In this document: piece by piece, positions 16,720 to 24,622 of the stretch
Layout: each line of letters begins with the position of its first letter
How positions within the stretch are numbered: position 1 is the stretch's first letter
Source of the DNA: an uncultured Tateyamaria sp.
GTDB taxonomy: Bacteria > Pseudomonadota > Alphaproteobacteria > Rhodobacterales > Rhodobacteraceae
Assembly: GCF_947503045.1 (NCBI RefSeq)
Contig: NZ_CANNCF010000001.1
Coordinates: 310,001-374,000 of the forward strand
Length of the DNA stretch: 64,000 nucleotides
Direction of reading: 5' to 3'
Notes under the pieces: generated by a model
Seen by the model: only the letters and a program-made list of their open reading frames with translations
The model's database searches: none
What the model was told of the DNA's origin: nothing
Made by a program: the position numbers and the translations under genes

Positions 16720-17481
16720 TCAATGGCCCCGGTTCAGCAATGCGGTGCGTGCCGCGCGCCAATCCGCATGAGACAGGTTTGAGCGGTTGAGGTCGAGCAA
16801 GGCCGTGATCCTGTCCGGGTCGGGCGAGGTGTTGGCCGCTTTGACCTGCCGCACTTGAGCGCGGACCGGTGCCGGGATGTCGGCACAGCGCAGAAGCTGG
16901 TCTACAAGGGTGTCGCCATGTTCCTCGATCGGGAGTGCGGTGACGTCGGCCCCGGTACGGCGCAGTTGCGCGACGATGCCGTCCAGATCAGCAGAACCCG
17001 CATAGGCGGTCGCATAGCCCGCTGCATCCAACGTCATTCGCACCGCGCGCAGGTGCTGCACATGGCAACTGGCCAACCACGGGCCCGGCGCGCGGGTGGT
17101 GTAGACCCATGTGATCCGGGCCTTCGGGCAGGCGGCCCGCCAGGCGTCCGTCATCGACGCAACCAACCGGGGCGCGGCGCTGTAATCCATCAGACCGTGA
17201 CGCCCGGGCATGTGGCCACTGAGGTCTTCGGAGGACAAAAGGACAGTGTCTTGCGTCCAGTCCTCGGCCAGCAGGGCGGCCTCGTAGGCGACAAGCCCCA
17301 GGTCGAATTCGGTACCGGTTTTGGAATAGTGCCGCGCCGCTTCGCACAGGCCCTTCATTTCGGCGCGCAGCAGGATGTGGGCGTGGGGTGCGAGCAATTC
17401 GCTATGGGCGGCGAGCGTGTTTTGCAGGGTTGTCGTGGCAGTCTTGTGAAAGCCCGCATGGACAACCAGACGCCGCACCAT
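16720..17481 (-). CDS. sulfotransferase-like P-loop protein
   Basis: A 253-residue protein opening MVRRLVVHAGFHKTATTTLQ; the GFHKTATTTLQ segment matches the PAPS-binding 5'-phosphosulfate loop of sulfotransferases. VLLSSEDLSGHM is like the SSE region and ITWVYTTRAPGPWLAS resembles the 3'-phosphate-binding R...R/S motif. It would move sulfate from PAPS to an unknown acceptor. It lies 4 nt upstream-side of rimM on the same strand, an odd place between rimM and trmD, so it may be co-transcribed with tRNA/ribosome maturation genes only by position. Confidence 0.7.
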   Translation of the reverse strand: MVRRLVVHAGFHKTATTTLQNTLAAHSELLAPHAHILLRAEMKGLCEAARHYSKTGTEFDLGLVAYEAALLAEDWTQDTVLLSSEDLSGHMPGRHGLMDYSAAPRLVASMTDAWRAACPKARITWVYTTRAPGPWLASCHVQHLRAVRMTLDAAGYATAYAGSADLDGIVAQLRRTGADVTALPIEEHGDTLVDQLLRCADIPAPVRAQVRQVKAANTSPDPDRITALLDLNRSNLSHADWRAARTALLNRGH

Positions 17482-17484
17482 CGC

Positions 17485-17991
17485 CTAGAACAGGCCCTCT
17501 GGCGGGTCGGCCACGATGCGACCCGCGCTCAGATCGACCGTGGGCACAACGGCCATGGTGAAGGGGACAAGGACGGTTGCGCTGCCGCCGGGCAACTGCA
17601 CTTCGAGCAGGTCGCCCGCGCCGTGGTTCTGCACCGATTTGACCTGTCCCAAAGGCGCGCCACCAGTGTCGAACACCTCAAGCCCGGTGAGGTCGGAATA
17701 GTAGTATTCATCATCCGGCAGGCTGGGCAACTGGACACGCCGCGCAAACAGTTGTGTGCCCTTGAGCGCGTCGGCCTGTTCCTTGGTGGCGACCTCGGCG
17801 ATGCGGGCGACAAAGCCGTTTTTCATCGGCCGGATCAGGGCAAGGGCAAAGCTGCGCGCGCCGTCCTGCGTGGTGAGCGGGCTGTAGGTTTCGATGTCGT
17901 CCGGCACGGCGCAAAAGGATTTCACCCGCACTTCACCGTTCACCCCGTAAGAGCCGCTGATGGCCCCGACACAGATCAGATCATCACTCAT
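17485..17991 (-). CDS. rimM: 16S rRNA processing protein RimM
   Basis: A 168-residue RimM. The N-terminal domain opens [19 protein letters not shown] and the PRC-barrel half contains [31 protein letters not shown] and the closing [19 protein letters not shown]. RimM binds S19 and helps late 30S assembly. Start at 17991 is chosen because the family begins there; the ATG overlaps the stop of the 45-residue gene by 8 nt. Confidence 0.93.
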   Translation of the reverse strand: MSDDLICVGAISGSYGVNGEVRVKSFCAVPDDIETYSPLTTQDGARSFALALIRPMKNGFVARIAEVATKEQADALKGTQLFARRVQLPSLPDDEYYYSDLTGLEVFDTGGAPLGQVKSVQNHGAGDLLEVQLPGGSATVLVPFTMAVVPTVDLSAGRIVADPPEGLF

Positions 17992-18121
17992 TCCAGCACA
18001 CTCCGTCATGCATCTTGCCGCCCGAGCCTTCGCAGGCTTCACCGGCCTGATGGCGCTCATAGAGCAGCCCCGCTGTAAAGGCGATAAGGACCAGAATGGG
18101 CGTGCGGATCAGGCCGAACAT
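17984..18121 (-). CDS. 45-residue membrane protein overlapping rimM
   Basis: A short gene reading [20 protein letters not shown] then [20 protein letters not shown] and VCWNE, ending TGA inside the rimM start region. One membrane helix (residues 5-20) precedes a small outer part with two cysteines. The 8-nt overlap with rimM suggests translational coupling. It reads like a genuine conserved small protein rather than chance, because the frame is clean and the hydrophobic/charged layout is ordered. Function unknown. Confidence 0.65.
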   Translation of the reverse strand: MFGLIRTPILVLIAFTAGLLYERHQAGEACEGSGGKMHDGVCWNE

Positions 18122-18551
18122 GGGCACCTTTCAAGGCTTGCGATTAGGGGTGCATTTGCGCCGGAGGGGGTGGGTTTGTCCAGAGCGGGGAAGCCTGGGC
18201 GCATGGGACGGGTTTTTTTGCACCGCCCGCGTCTTGTGAAGTATCCGCGATGTTGGCTCTCAGCGATTGGACCTCATTGGCTTTGTGTTGCGCCAAAAGC
18301 CTGTCAGTGGAGCTGGCAAACTCGCCTGTGAAGTGCCTGCGCGGATTCAAGGTCGTAGGCCGTCGCGCATCGACGGGCCGCCCCCCGGCACGGCGATTTG
18401 GCGGATGGCAGCGCCAAGCGGACAGCGAAGAAGAACTTGGCTGCCATAAAGCGCGCCCGCATCACCACTTGATCGCCATACCGCGGCCCGTCGATGCGCG
18501 GCTTTGTGCTGGTTGTTTCGGAAGAAAACGCCGCCCAGCCGGTGCGCTGGC
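18122..18551. other. gap between the 45-residue gene and the rpsP terminator
   Basis: No gene is convincing here. On the minus strand two frames carry coding-like pieces (AYDLESAQALHRRVCQLH in one, FASSTDRLLAQHKANEVQSL in another, near 18210-18370) that would join only by a frameshift, so the stretch may be a decayed gene. The promoter of the 45-residue gene and rimM must lie near 18130-18200. Confidence 0.3.
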
Positions 18552-18586
18552 AAAAAAAGCCCGCCCCGAGTTGTGTCGGGGCGGGC
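18552..18586 (-). terminator. rpsP terminator
   Basis: On the minus strand GCCCGCCCCGA (from 18586) pairs with TCGGGGCGGGC (to 18559), six-base loop, then seven T at 18558-18552. It separates rpsP from rimM, which are usually one operon. Confidence 0.92.
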
Positions 18587-18611
18587 GTCGTTTTACGCGA
18601 AGGCGTGCTGC

Positions 18612-19016
18612 TTACTCTGCGGCTGCTTCTTCTTCGGCAGGGGCCTCGGCGGGCGCTTCTTCTGCTGGAGCGGCGGCGGCTGCGACCTTGGCGGCTTTTT
18701 CTTCAGCGCGCTCTTTGGCTTTCTTGCCGGGCTCGCCTTTTTTCAGGTTGGCGCGCTCTTTCTTGGGCAGAACGTCGGCGGCTTCGAGCATGCGGGCGAT
18801 CCGGTCGGTGGGCTGTGCGCCCTGGCCGAGCCAGTACTGGATGCGCTCGACATTCATCTTGACGCGCTCTTCGCTGTCCTTGGCGAGAAGTGGGTTATAT
18901 GTGCCCAGTTTCTCGATGTAGCGCCCGTCGCGGGGCATGCGGCTGTCGGCAGCAACGATGCGGTAAAAGGGGCGTTTCTTGGAGCCGCCGCGGGCGAGGC
19001 GAATTTTCATAGCCAT
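18612..19016 (-). CDS. rpsP: 30S ribosomal protein S16
   Basis: A 134-residue S16. The core [38 protein letters not shown]-type opening and [17 protein letters not shown] are standard. The first 80 residues are the folded domain; the rest is an alphaproteobacterial Lys then Ala/Glu-rich tail ([16 protein letters not shown]) that is probably disordered. It lies 48 nt after chorismate mutase and ends with a strong terminator. Confidence 0.96.
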   Translation of the reverse strand: MAMKIRLARGGSKKRPFYRIVAADSRMPRDGRYIEKLGTYNPLLAKDSEERVKMNVERIQYWLGQGAQPTDRIARMLEAADVLPKKERANLKKGEPGKKAKERAEEKAAKVAAAAAPAEEAPAEAPAEEEAAAE

Positions 19017-19064
19017 GGTGTATTTTCCTTTGTTTTCAGTTTTGTGGGGCGGTTGGCCCCGGCG

Positions 19065-19361
19065 TTAGGTTTGGTGACTTTTGTGATGCTGAATGACTTC
19101 AGCGATGATGAAGTTCAGGAACTTCTTGGCAAATTCCGGGTCCAGATCGGCCCGGTTTGCCAAATCTTCAAGCCGCGCGATCTGTGCCGCTTCTCGGGCG
19201 GGATCGCTTGGTGGAAGGTCGTGTGTGGCCTTGAGTTTCCCCACGGCCTGCGTGTGTTTGAACCGCTCGCCCAGCGTGTAGACGAGGATCGCATCGAGCC
19301 TGTCGATGCTGTTGCGATGCTCGGCCAGCACTTCGGCTGCTTTGGAGACAACGTCAGTCAA
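19065..19361 (-). CDS. AroQ-type chorismate mutase
   Basis: A 98-residue all-helical chorismate mutase converting chorismate to prephenate for Phe and Tyr synthesis. Active-site positions are visible: the first-helix RLDAILVYTLGERF, VGKLKATH with its lysine, and the C-terminal helix FLNFIIAEVIQHH with the glutamate position. Single-domain form, not fused to prephenate dehydratase. Its start overlaps the GNAT gene stop by 8 nt, and rpsP follows, so its expression is tied to the ffh operon. Confidence 0.88.
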   Translation of the reverse strand: MTDVVSKAAEVLAEHRNSIDRLDAILVYTLGERFKHTQAVGKLKATHDLPPSDPAREAAQIARLEDLANRADLDPEFAKKFLNFIIAEVIQHHKSHQT

Positions 19362-19956
19362 GCGCCCATCCTTTCGGTGTGAATTTCGGGTCGGCGTAGT
19401 GGCCGATTTCCATTTCGATCCCGTGGCTCAGTTGTGTGTCGTTCAGCTGGGCCGGGGCGGGGTGGCGGTAGACGGCATCGGAGCCGTCGATGTTGGGTGC
19501 GTCCGCGTCCTTTTTCGCGCCGAGCCTTTCGGCCAGTCGGATGCTGTCGAGGTTCTTGGGGTCGATGTAGCTGACGGCTGTGTCCCAGCCGTTGGCATAG
19601 TAGTGTTTGCGTACCGCATGCGTGGCCTCAAGCGCGTAGCCCTTGCCTGCCTTGTCCGGCCAGATGATCCAGGCGATTTCCCGTTCGGGCCAGCCAGCGG
19701 GTTTCCAGCCTCCGGCCATGCCGTAGGTTTCGTCCGTGCCTTTGTCGTGGATCATCCACATGCCAAAACCGCGGATTTCCCAGTGCCCCATTTCGGCGGC
19801 GTAGAGCATCCACGCCTCATACGGGTTGAGCGGGCCGCCCATGAAGCGCGAGCGGTAGGAGGCGAAGGTGGCCTTGAAGTTCGGATAATCCTCGGCGCGG
19901 GGGCCGCGTAAGGAAAGCCGCCGGGTCTCGATCGTGGGGATGCGGAGCGATGTCAT
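19354..19956 (-). CDS. GNAT acetyltransferase 1 of 4 (RimJ/RimL-like)
   Basis: A 200-residue GNAT of the RimJ/RimL-like class. Seen in order: ETRRLSLRGPRAEDYPNF, SRFMGGPLNPYEAWMLYAAEMGHWEIRGFGMW, WPEREIAWIIWPDKAGKGYALEATHAVRKHYY (acetyl-CoA site) and NLDSIRLAERLGAKKD. The C-terminus is longer than in the sister genes, ending in a separate HGIEMEIGHYADPKF piece. Overlaps the next GNAT upstream by 4 nt. Acceptor unknown; protein N-termini or a small amine are both possible. Confidence 0.85.
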   Translation of the reverse strand: MTSLRIPTIETRRLSLRGPRAEDYPNFKATFASYRSRFMGGPLNPYEAWMLYAAEMGHWEIRGFGMWMIHDKGTDETYGMAGGWKPAGWPEREIAWIIWPDKAGKGYALEATHAVRKHYYANGWDTAVSYIDPKNLDSIRLAERLGAKKDADAPNIDGSDAVYRHPAPAQLNDTQLSHGIEMEIGHYADPKFTPKGWALD

Positions 19957-20615
19957 CGCGCACCGCCTGTGGGTGATCCTGCGGACGCGCTGGCGCGCGA
20001 CGACACATTGGTGCTGGTGGCACCCTGAGCCCCCTTGGTTGAGGGCTGAGCTTGTGGCTGTCCGGCCCTTCGGGGAGGATTTTTTGAAATCAGAGAAGGA
20101 GACAGGTGGCGATAGACCAGGGCCGGTATCGTGCTGGGCGGCGGCGTTGCCTTTGTGTCGAGGCTTGCGCCAAGCCGTTCTGCAAGCGCGATGGAGGCGG
20201 TGTTTTCAGCCGCGATATAGCTGACGGCGGTGGTCCAGTTCAGCGTGTCATAGGCATGGGAGATGCAGGCCTGTGCGGCCTCGAACGCGATGCCTTGTCC
20301 TTCGTCTGCCGCATCGAACAGGACCCAGCCGATTTCCCGTTCGGGCCATGTGTTGGGGTGCCAGTGGCCGACAATGCCGAGTGCTGTGTCATCGCCCGTC
20401 CGCGTGAGGACGAACATGCCATAGCCGCGCATGACCCAGTGACCGATTTGGGTGCCAAAGTAGTTCCACGCCTCGCGCAAGGTTTTGGGCCCACCGGTGA
20501 AATGCGACCGGTCGGTGGCGTAAAAGGCAATGAAGGCGGCCAGATCGCCCGGGTGCGGCGCGCGCAGCGTCAGGCGGTCGGTCGTCAGGGTAGGTGTGCC
20601 GGTGACGGTGATCAT
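19953..20615 (-). CDS. GNAT acetyltransferase 2 of 4, with extended C-terminus
   Basis: A 220-residue GNAT starting MITVTGTPTLTTDRLTLRAP at 20615, chosen because the family core begins there and it overlaps the next gene's stop by 4 nt. The acetyl-CoA region is REIGWVLFDAADEGQGIAFEAAQ, where GQGIAFEA stands for the usual GYA.EA. After the normal end (LVYRHLSP) about 45 extra Ser/Pro/Ala-rich residues follow, read through an intergenic-type repeat copy (20066-20100). The tail is probably an acquired extension, not a domain. Confidence 0.8.
   Translation of the reverse strand: MITVTGTPTLTTDRLTLRAPHPGDLAAFIAFYATDRSHFTGGPKTLREAWNYFGTQIGHWVMRGYGMFVLTRTGDDTALGIVGHWHPNTWPEREIGWVLFDAADEGQGIAFEAAQACISHAYDTLNWTTAVSYIAAENTASIALAERLGASLDTKATPPPSTIPALVYRHLSPSLISKNPPRRAGQPQAQPSTKGAQGATSTNVSSRASASAGSPTGGAR
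20066..20100 (+). repeat. dispersed repeat copy 1 (CUUCGG hairpin plus AGGATTTTTT)
   Basis: A 35-base sequence of the form CCCTTCGGGGAGGATTTTTT followed by sAAAwCAGAGAAG, matching 61146-61180 at about 31 of 35 positions. It begins with a three-pair stem closed by a UUCG tetraloop. This copy lies within the 3' end of GNAT 2, on the opposite strand. Confidence 0.7.
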
Positions 20616-21136
20616 GCCGCCCTCCGGTGCCGGTAGACGGCGGTTTCTTCGGCATTTTCGCCCTCGGGGCGTGCAGCACTCGCATCGAGGCGCGCGCCGA
20701 GCCGTATTGCCAGTGCTTCGGAGCGTGTGTTGCCCGGGGTGATGTAGCTGACCACGCTTTGCGCGTCGGTGTTGGCCCAGTACCAGTCGCGCGCGGCTTG
20801 TGCGGCTTCGCGGGCATAGCCGTGGCCTTCGAAGGCGTCGAGCAGGACCCAGCCCAGTTCGGGTTCGGGGAAGTGATGTGGTTTGTTGATCCCGACCTGA
20901 CCGATGAAGGCCCCGTCTTCGCGTCGTTCCACACCCCAGCTGCCAAAGCCCTGCAGCGGCCAGCTGCCGACTTCGGCGGCGATCCAGTACCACATCTCTT
21001 TCGCCGGCACAGGGCCGCCCATGTATTTGGCGCGGTCCGTGGCGAACAGCGCATAGAGCGGCGCAAAGTCCGACATGACATGCGCGCGTAGCGTCAGACG
21101 CTCGGTGGTGAGGGTTGGGGCGAGGCTGTGGGTCAT
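20612..21136 (-). CDS. GNAT acetyltransferase 3 of 4
   Basis: A 174-residue GNAT. Order of motifs: TTERLTLRAHVMSDF, AKYMGGPVPAKEMWYWIAAEVGSWPLQGFGSWGV, FPEPELGWVLLDAFEGHGYAREAAQAARDW (acetyl-CoA binding), then VVSYITPGNTRSEALAIRLGARLD. It is the most compact of the four and overlaps both neighbours by 4 nt. The GGPxxxxExWxxxxxxxGxWxxxGFGxW block shared by all four genes marks them as one paralogous set. Confidence 0.85.
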   Translation of the reverse strand: MTHSLAPTLTTERLTLRAHVMSDFAPLYALFATDRAKYMGGPVPAKEMWYWIAAEVGSWPLQGFGSWGVERREDGAFIGQVGINKPHHFPEPELGWVLLDAFEGHGYAREAAQAARDWYWANTDAQSVVSYITPGNTRSEALAIRLGARLDASAARPEGENAEETAVYRHRRAA

Positions 21137-21648
21137 GCGCGCGCCTGTGGTCCGGGATGGCGGTAGACTTCCATGGCGCCATGGACGGGGTGGTGATGAT
21201 CCTCCACGCGCACGGCCCCCATTTGCGTCGCGACCCGCACGGAGGCGTCATTGCCGCTGACGATCATGCTGACCAGGGTGTCCCAGCCCAGCGTGTCATA
21301 GGCATAGTCCCGTGCGGCGCGCCCGGCCTCGGTCGCATAGCCCTTGCCGGTGCCGGACCAGATGTACCAGCCGACCTCGGGTTCGGGCCAGTCGAGCGGA
21401 TTGTGCAGGCCGACAAGCCCAATGGCTGCATCGTCGTCTTTCAGGGTCACCATCCAGCGCCCGTATCCGCGCATGGACCAATGCCCGATGACCTGACACT
21501 GGTAGCGCCAGGTTTCCGCCTCGCTCAACGGGCCGCCGACAAAACGGGCCGCATCCGATGCATAGAACGTGGCAAAGGCCGGCACGTCCTTTGGTGCAGG
21601 CGCGCGCAGGATCAGGCGATCCGTTGTCAGCGTTGGAATAGATGTCAT
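21133..21648 (-). CDS. GNAT acetyltransferase 4 of 4
   Basis: A 171-residue GNAT with TTDRLILRAPAPKDV, ARFVGGPLSEAETWRYQCQVIGHWSMRGYGRW, WPEPEVGWYIWSGTGKGYATEAGRAARDYAYDTLG and LVSMIVSGNDASVRVATQMGA. It is the first of the four in transcription order, directly after the NIPSNAP gene with a 4-nt overlap. Its catalytic acceptor cannot be predicted. Position next to ffh is probably operon history, not a shared pathway. Confidence 0.85.
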   Translation of the reverse strand: MTSIPTLTTDRLILRAPAPKDVPAFATFYASDAARFVGGPLSEAETWRYQCQVIGHWSMRGYGRWMVTLKDDDAAIGLVGLHNPLDWPEPEVGWYIWSGTGKGYATEAGRAARDYAYDTLGWDTLVSMIVSGNDASVRVATQMGAVRVEDHHHPVHGAMEVYRHPGPQARA

Positions 21649-21977
21649 AGCCCGAGGTCCTCGGGCGCGGTCCCTTCCAGCACAGGGCGGGTGAAGGTGC
21701 GGTCATAGCTGAGGATGCAACCGGTGTCGGTGGCGTGGCGGAAGGCCTTCTGGCAGTCGCCGTCCTGCGCCATTTCGTGGCGATAGTCTTCGTAAGCGGC
21801 AAGCGAGGGAAAGGAGAACATCGCCCACGCCTTGTTGTTGGCCCCTTCATGCGGCAGGAAATAGCCGTGATGCGTGCCGCCCATGCGGTTCACGAGGTGA
21901 ATCCACGCGCGTGCGTAGACCTCGAACGCATCGACCTTGGCCGGGTCGATCACATATGTGATCAGCGCCGTAATCAT
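21645..21977 (-). CDS. NIPSNAP-family protein
   Basis: A 110-residue dimeric alpha/beta-barrel (ferredoxin-like) protein of the NIPSNAP family: ITYVIDPAKVDAFEVYARAWIHLVNRMGGTHHGYFLPHEG, then AWAMFSFPSLAAYEDYR and a C-terminal TFTRPVLEG. In proteobacteria such proteins have poorly defined roles, some in small-molecule catabolism. It overlaps the ffh stop and the first GNAT start by 4 nt each, so it is co-translated with them. Confidence 0.8.
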   Translation of the reverse strand: MITALITYVIDPAKVDAFEVYARAWIHLVNRMGGTHHGYFLPHEGANNKAWAMFSFPSLAAYEDYRHEMAQDGDCQKAFRHATDTGCILSYDRTFTRPVLEGTAPEDLGL

Positions 21978-23467
21978 TTCTTTTTACCGAACCCCGACAG
22001 GCCCGGAGGCAGGGCCATGCCGCCGCCGCCCAGACCGGGCATGCCGCCGCTGCCCAATTGCTTGGCCGCCGCTTCGAGTTGCTTGGGGTCCATGCCTGCA
22101 GTCGGGTCCATGCCGCCCTTGCCGCCCATCATACCCGCCAGCGCTTTTTTCATCATGCCGCCTTTGCCACGTCCAAGCTTTTTCATCATGTCCGACATCT
22201 GGCGGTGCATTTTCAGCAGCTTATTGAGGTCAGAGACCTCCATCCCCGACCCGCGCGCGATCCGTTTCTTGCGGCTCGCTTGCAGGATTTGCGGCGCGGC
22301 GCGCTCCTTTTTCGTCATGGATTGGATCATGGCGATCTGTTGTTTCAGGATCTTGTCGTCAAAGCCTGCGTTTTTGACCTGTGCGGCCATTTTGCCCATG
22401 CCGGGCATCATGCCCATCATCCCTTCCATGCCGCCCATCTTGAGCATTTGTTCGAGCTGCATGCGCAGGTCGTTCATGTTGAACTGACCCTTGGCCATGC
22501 GCTTTATCATGCGCTCGGCCTGTTCGGCCTCGATGGTTTCCTGCGCCTTTTCGACGAGGGCCACGATGTCGCCCATGCCCAAGATGCGGCCCGCGATCCG
22601 CTCCGGTTCGAAGGTTTCGAGCGCGTCCATCTTTTCGCCGAGGCCCACGAACTTGATCGGCTTGCCTGTGACCGCGCGCATCGACAGGGCCGCGCCGCCG
22701 CGCCCGTCGCCGTCCATCCGCGTGAGCACGACGCCGGAGATGCCGATGCGGTCGTCAAAGTTCTGGGCGGTGTGCACAGCGTCCTGACCGGTCAGGCCAT
22801 CGACCACCAGCAGGGTCTCGCGTGGATTGGCGACATCGCGGACCTGTTCGACCTGCGTCATCAGCTCTTCGTCGATGCTCAGGCGGCCTGCGGTGTCGAG
22901 CATATAGACGTCATAGCCGCCCATGCTGGCCTGGGTCTTGGCCCGTTTGGCGATCTGGACGGGGTTTTCGCCCTTGACGATGGGCAGGGTGTCGACGCCG
23001 ATCTGGGTGCCGAGGATGGCGAGTTGTTCCATGGCCGCGGGGCGGTTCACGTCGAGGGACGCCATCAGCACCCGTTTGCCGTCGCGGTCCTTGAGCCGCT
23101 TGGCGAGTTTGGCGGTGGTTGTGGTTTTACCACCGCCCTGCAGGCCAACCATAAGGATCGGGGCGGGCGGGCTGTCGATGCGCAAGGCACCCGGTTCGCC
23201 TTCGCCCTTGAGCGTGTCGATCAGGGCGTCGTGCACGATCTTGACGACTTGTTGGCCGGGGGTGACGGATTTGGTGACGGCCTGACCTGTGGCCTTGTCC
23301 TGCACCGCTTTGACGAAGTCGCGGGCCACGGGCAGCGAGACATCCGCCTCAAGCAATGCCACGCGGACCTCGCGCAGGGCGGTCTTGACGTCCTCCTCGG
23401 ACAGCGCGCCCTGTTTCGTCAGCCGGTCAAAGACACCGGAGAGGCGTTCGGATAGATTTTCAAACAT
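21974..23467 (-). CDS. ffh: signal recognition particle protein Ffh
   Basis: A 497-residue Ffh GTPase that binds 4.5S RNA and signal peptides for co-translational membrane targeting. N domain MFENLSERLSGVFDRL; G1 GLQGGGKTTTTAKLA, G3 DTAGRLSIDEELM, G4-like TRMDGDGRGGAALS; then the Met-rich M domain (MLKMGGMEGMMGMMPGMGK) and RIARGSGMEVSDLNKLLK for RNA binding. The start at 23467 fits the family. It heads an operon with six overlapping genes downstream. The first GxxGxGKT is intact. A small hairpin (CCTGAC/GTCAGG) lies in the leader near 23500-23520. Confidence 0.96.
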   Translation of the reverse strand: MFENLSERLSGVFDRLTKQGALSEEDVKTALREVRVALLEADVSLPVARDFVKAVQDKATGQAVTKSVTPGQQVVKIVHDALIDTLKGEGEPGALRIDSPPAPILMVGLQGGGKTTTTAKLAKRLKDRDGKRVLMASLDVNRPAAMEQLAILGTQIGVDTLPIVKGENPVQIAKRAKTQASMGGYDVYMLDTAGRLSIDEELMTQVEQVRDVANPRETLLVVDGLTGQDAVHTAQNFDDRIGISGVVLTRMDGDGRGGAALSMRAVTGKPIKFVGLGEKMDALETFEPERIAGRILGMGDIVALVEKAQETIEAEQAERMIKRMAKGQFNMNDLRMQLEQMLKMGGMEGMMGMMPGMGKMAAQVKNAGFDDKILKQQIAMIQSMTKKERAAPQILQASRKKRIARGSGMEVSDLNKLLKMHRQMSDMMKKLGRGKGGMMKKALAGMMGGKGGMDPTAGMDPKQLEAAAKQLGSGGMPGLGGGGMALPPGLSGFGKKK

Positions 23468-24139
23468 GGGCCATGCTCCTGTGCGACCATTGACGTTGAC
23501 CTGACAGGTAGGGTCAGGCGGTGATGTTCCCAAGGCGGCAAACGAAAATCACCCCCGTGGGCGCAACGCGCTGACGGAGGTCGATCCCGGGTGATCCCAA
23601 GGGACCGGAAACTGTGATGCTTCCGGGTGTTGTGCGCGGATTAGGGGGTTGGGGGGCGCGAGTCAAGCGTGGGATGCGCGCGCTGCGCGATGCGCGTGGC
23701 CCTGCCGAAACGGGTTGTGTGCGGTCCTGTGGCCTTGCCAAGCGCAGGGTCGGCGGGCAGAGTTCCGTGCATTATTGCGCATTCCGGACCAATCCGCTGA
23801 TTTTAGGTATCAAAACCAAGGCAAAGCATATGAATTTCAACGAAGTGATTATGGCCAGCGGCGACGAGACATCGCCTATGCCGGGAGAGATGGCGTGATC
23901 GATGGCGCGCTGCATGCGCGCGATGCGGGCAATGCGCGAGACGCAGGCGCCATGCGTTGGAGACGGTTTCGAAGACATCCGAGGACGCGATCGCATCGAC
24001 ATGTGGGTCGAAGCTCATGCCAGCGACCCATTCCTTTCATGGGCCACAGAGAGCAGATGATCCGGACCCCGCATCTTAATTTCACGAGGCTCGGTTGACG
24101 GGCTGGAACGCGCACTTGGACGAACACAGGAGATAGAAC
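23468..24139. other. ffh leader and edge of accessory segment
   Basis: Contains the ffh promoter region (GC-rich, 23468-23640) and then more AT-rich sequence leading into the accessory genes. No 4.5S RNA signature (GGAAGGAAGCAG type) is seen. The only coding-like piece is the broken frame at 23830-24060. Confidence 0.4.
23830..24060 (+). pseudogene. broken small gene related to the 24140-24535 gene
   Basis: An ATG at 23830 opens MNFNEVIMASGDET, similar in layout to MSLNIGNLIKASGKES, the start of the gene at 24140. A TGA stops it at 23896-23898, but the same frame stays open to 24058-24060 (DRIDMWVEAHASDPFLSWA near its end). I read it as a decayed relative of the next gene, or two tiny genes. 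No evidence for stop-codon reassignment. Confidence 0.3.
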
Positions 24140-24535
24140 ATGAGTTTGAACATAGGCAACCTGATCAAGGCCAGCGGCAAGGAGTCCGCAAATTTTGCCA
24201 AGAAGAACGCGATGAAATTCGCCATTGTCGGCGATTTGCAAACTGCGCGAGATGGCTGCAAGACAAAGGAGGCCAAGGCGCTTGTCAACACGCTGATCGG
24301 ACCTTTGCAAAAGGAGTTGCAGAAGGAAGCGGCCGCCTATGACAAGAGAATGTCCGGTATCTGGAAACAGGCCAAGGGCGAGGAGATTCCCAAGGACGCC
24401 CAGAAGGAGCTGGACAACGCGCTGAAGAAGTCGGCCGATGCGATCAAATCAAAGAGCGGCAAGGACGTGAAACCCAACAGTGATCCCGGTCACAGTAAGT
24501 GGATTGATATCATGTCAAACTCGTGGGGGACGTGA
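24140..24535 (+). CDS. lysine-rich small protein, unknown
   Basis: A 131-residue, largely helical, very Lys-rich protein (KESANFAKKNAMKFAIVGD, LQKELQKEAAAYDKRMSG, KKSADAIKSKSGKD). No signal peptide or membrane segment. An AGGAG lies 8-12 nt before the ATG. Base composition is lower in GC than the backbone. A mutilated relative precedes it. Its neighbour on the other strand is the RGS-like gene, also Lys-rich; the two could have arrived together. I do not recognise a family. Confidence 0.6.
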   Translation: MSLNIGNLIKASGKESANFAKKNAMKFAIVGDLQTARDGCKTKEAKALVNTLIGPLQKELQKEAAAYDKRMSGIWKQAKGEEIPKDAQKELDNALKKSADAIKSKSGKDVKPNSDPGHSKWIDIMSNSWGT

Positions 24536-24622
24536 CGGTCAGATTTTGAGTGTGAGGCTGAAAGGGCCGGGACTGTCAGCCCCTCATTTGGTCCTCTGTT
24601 TTAAGGCCCGCCTTGTCTCGAC

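Noticed and set aside
23514-23640. 4.5S (SRP) RNA upstream of ffh
   Set aside because: The stretch has some pairing and a GGAAGC, but lacks the GGTCAGG...GGAAGGAAGCAGCC core; it is not ffs.
23830-24060. UGA recoding or selenocysteine in the small frame
   Set aside because: No SECIS-like hairpin just after the UGA and the frame beyond has weak coding character; decay is simpler.
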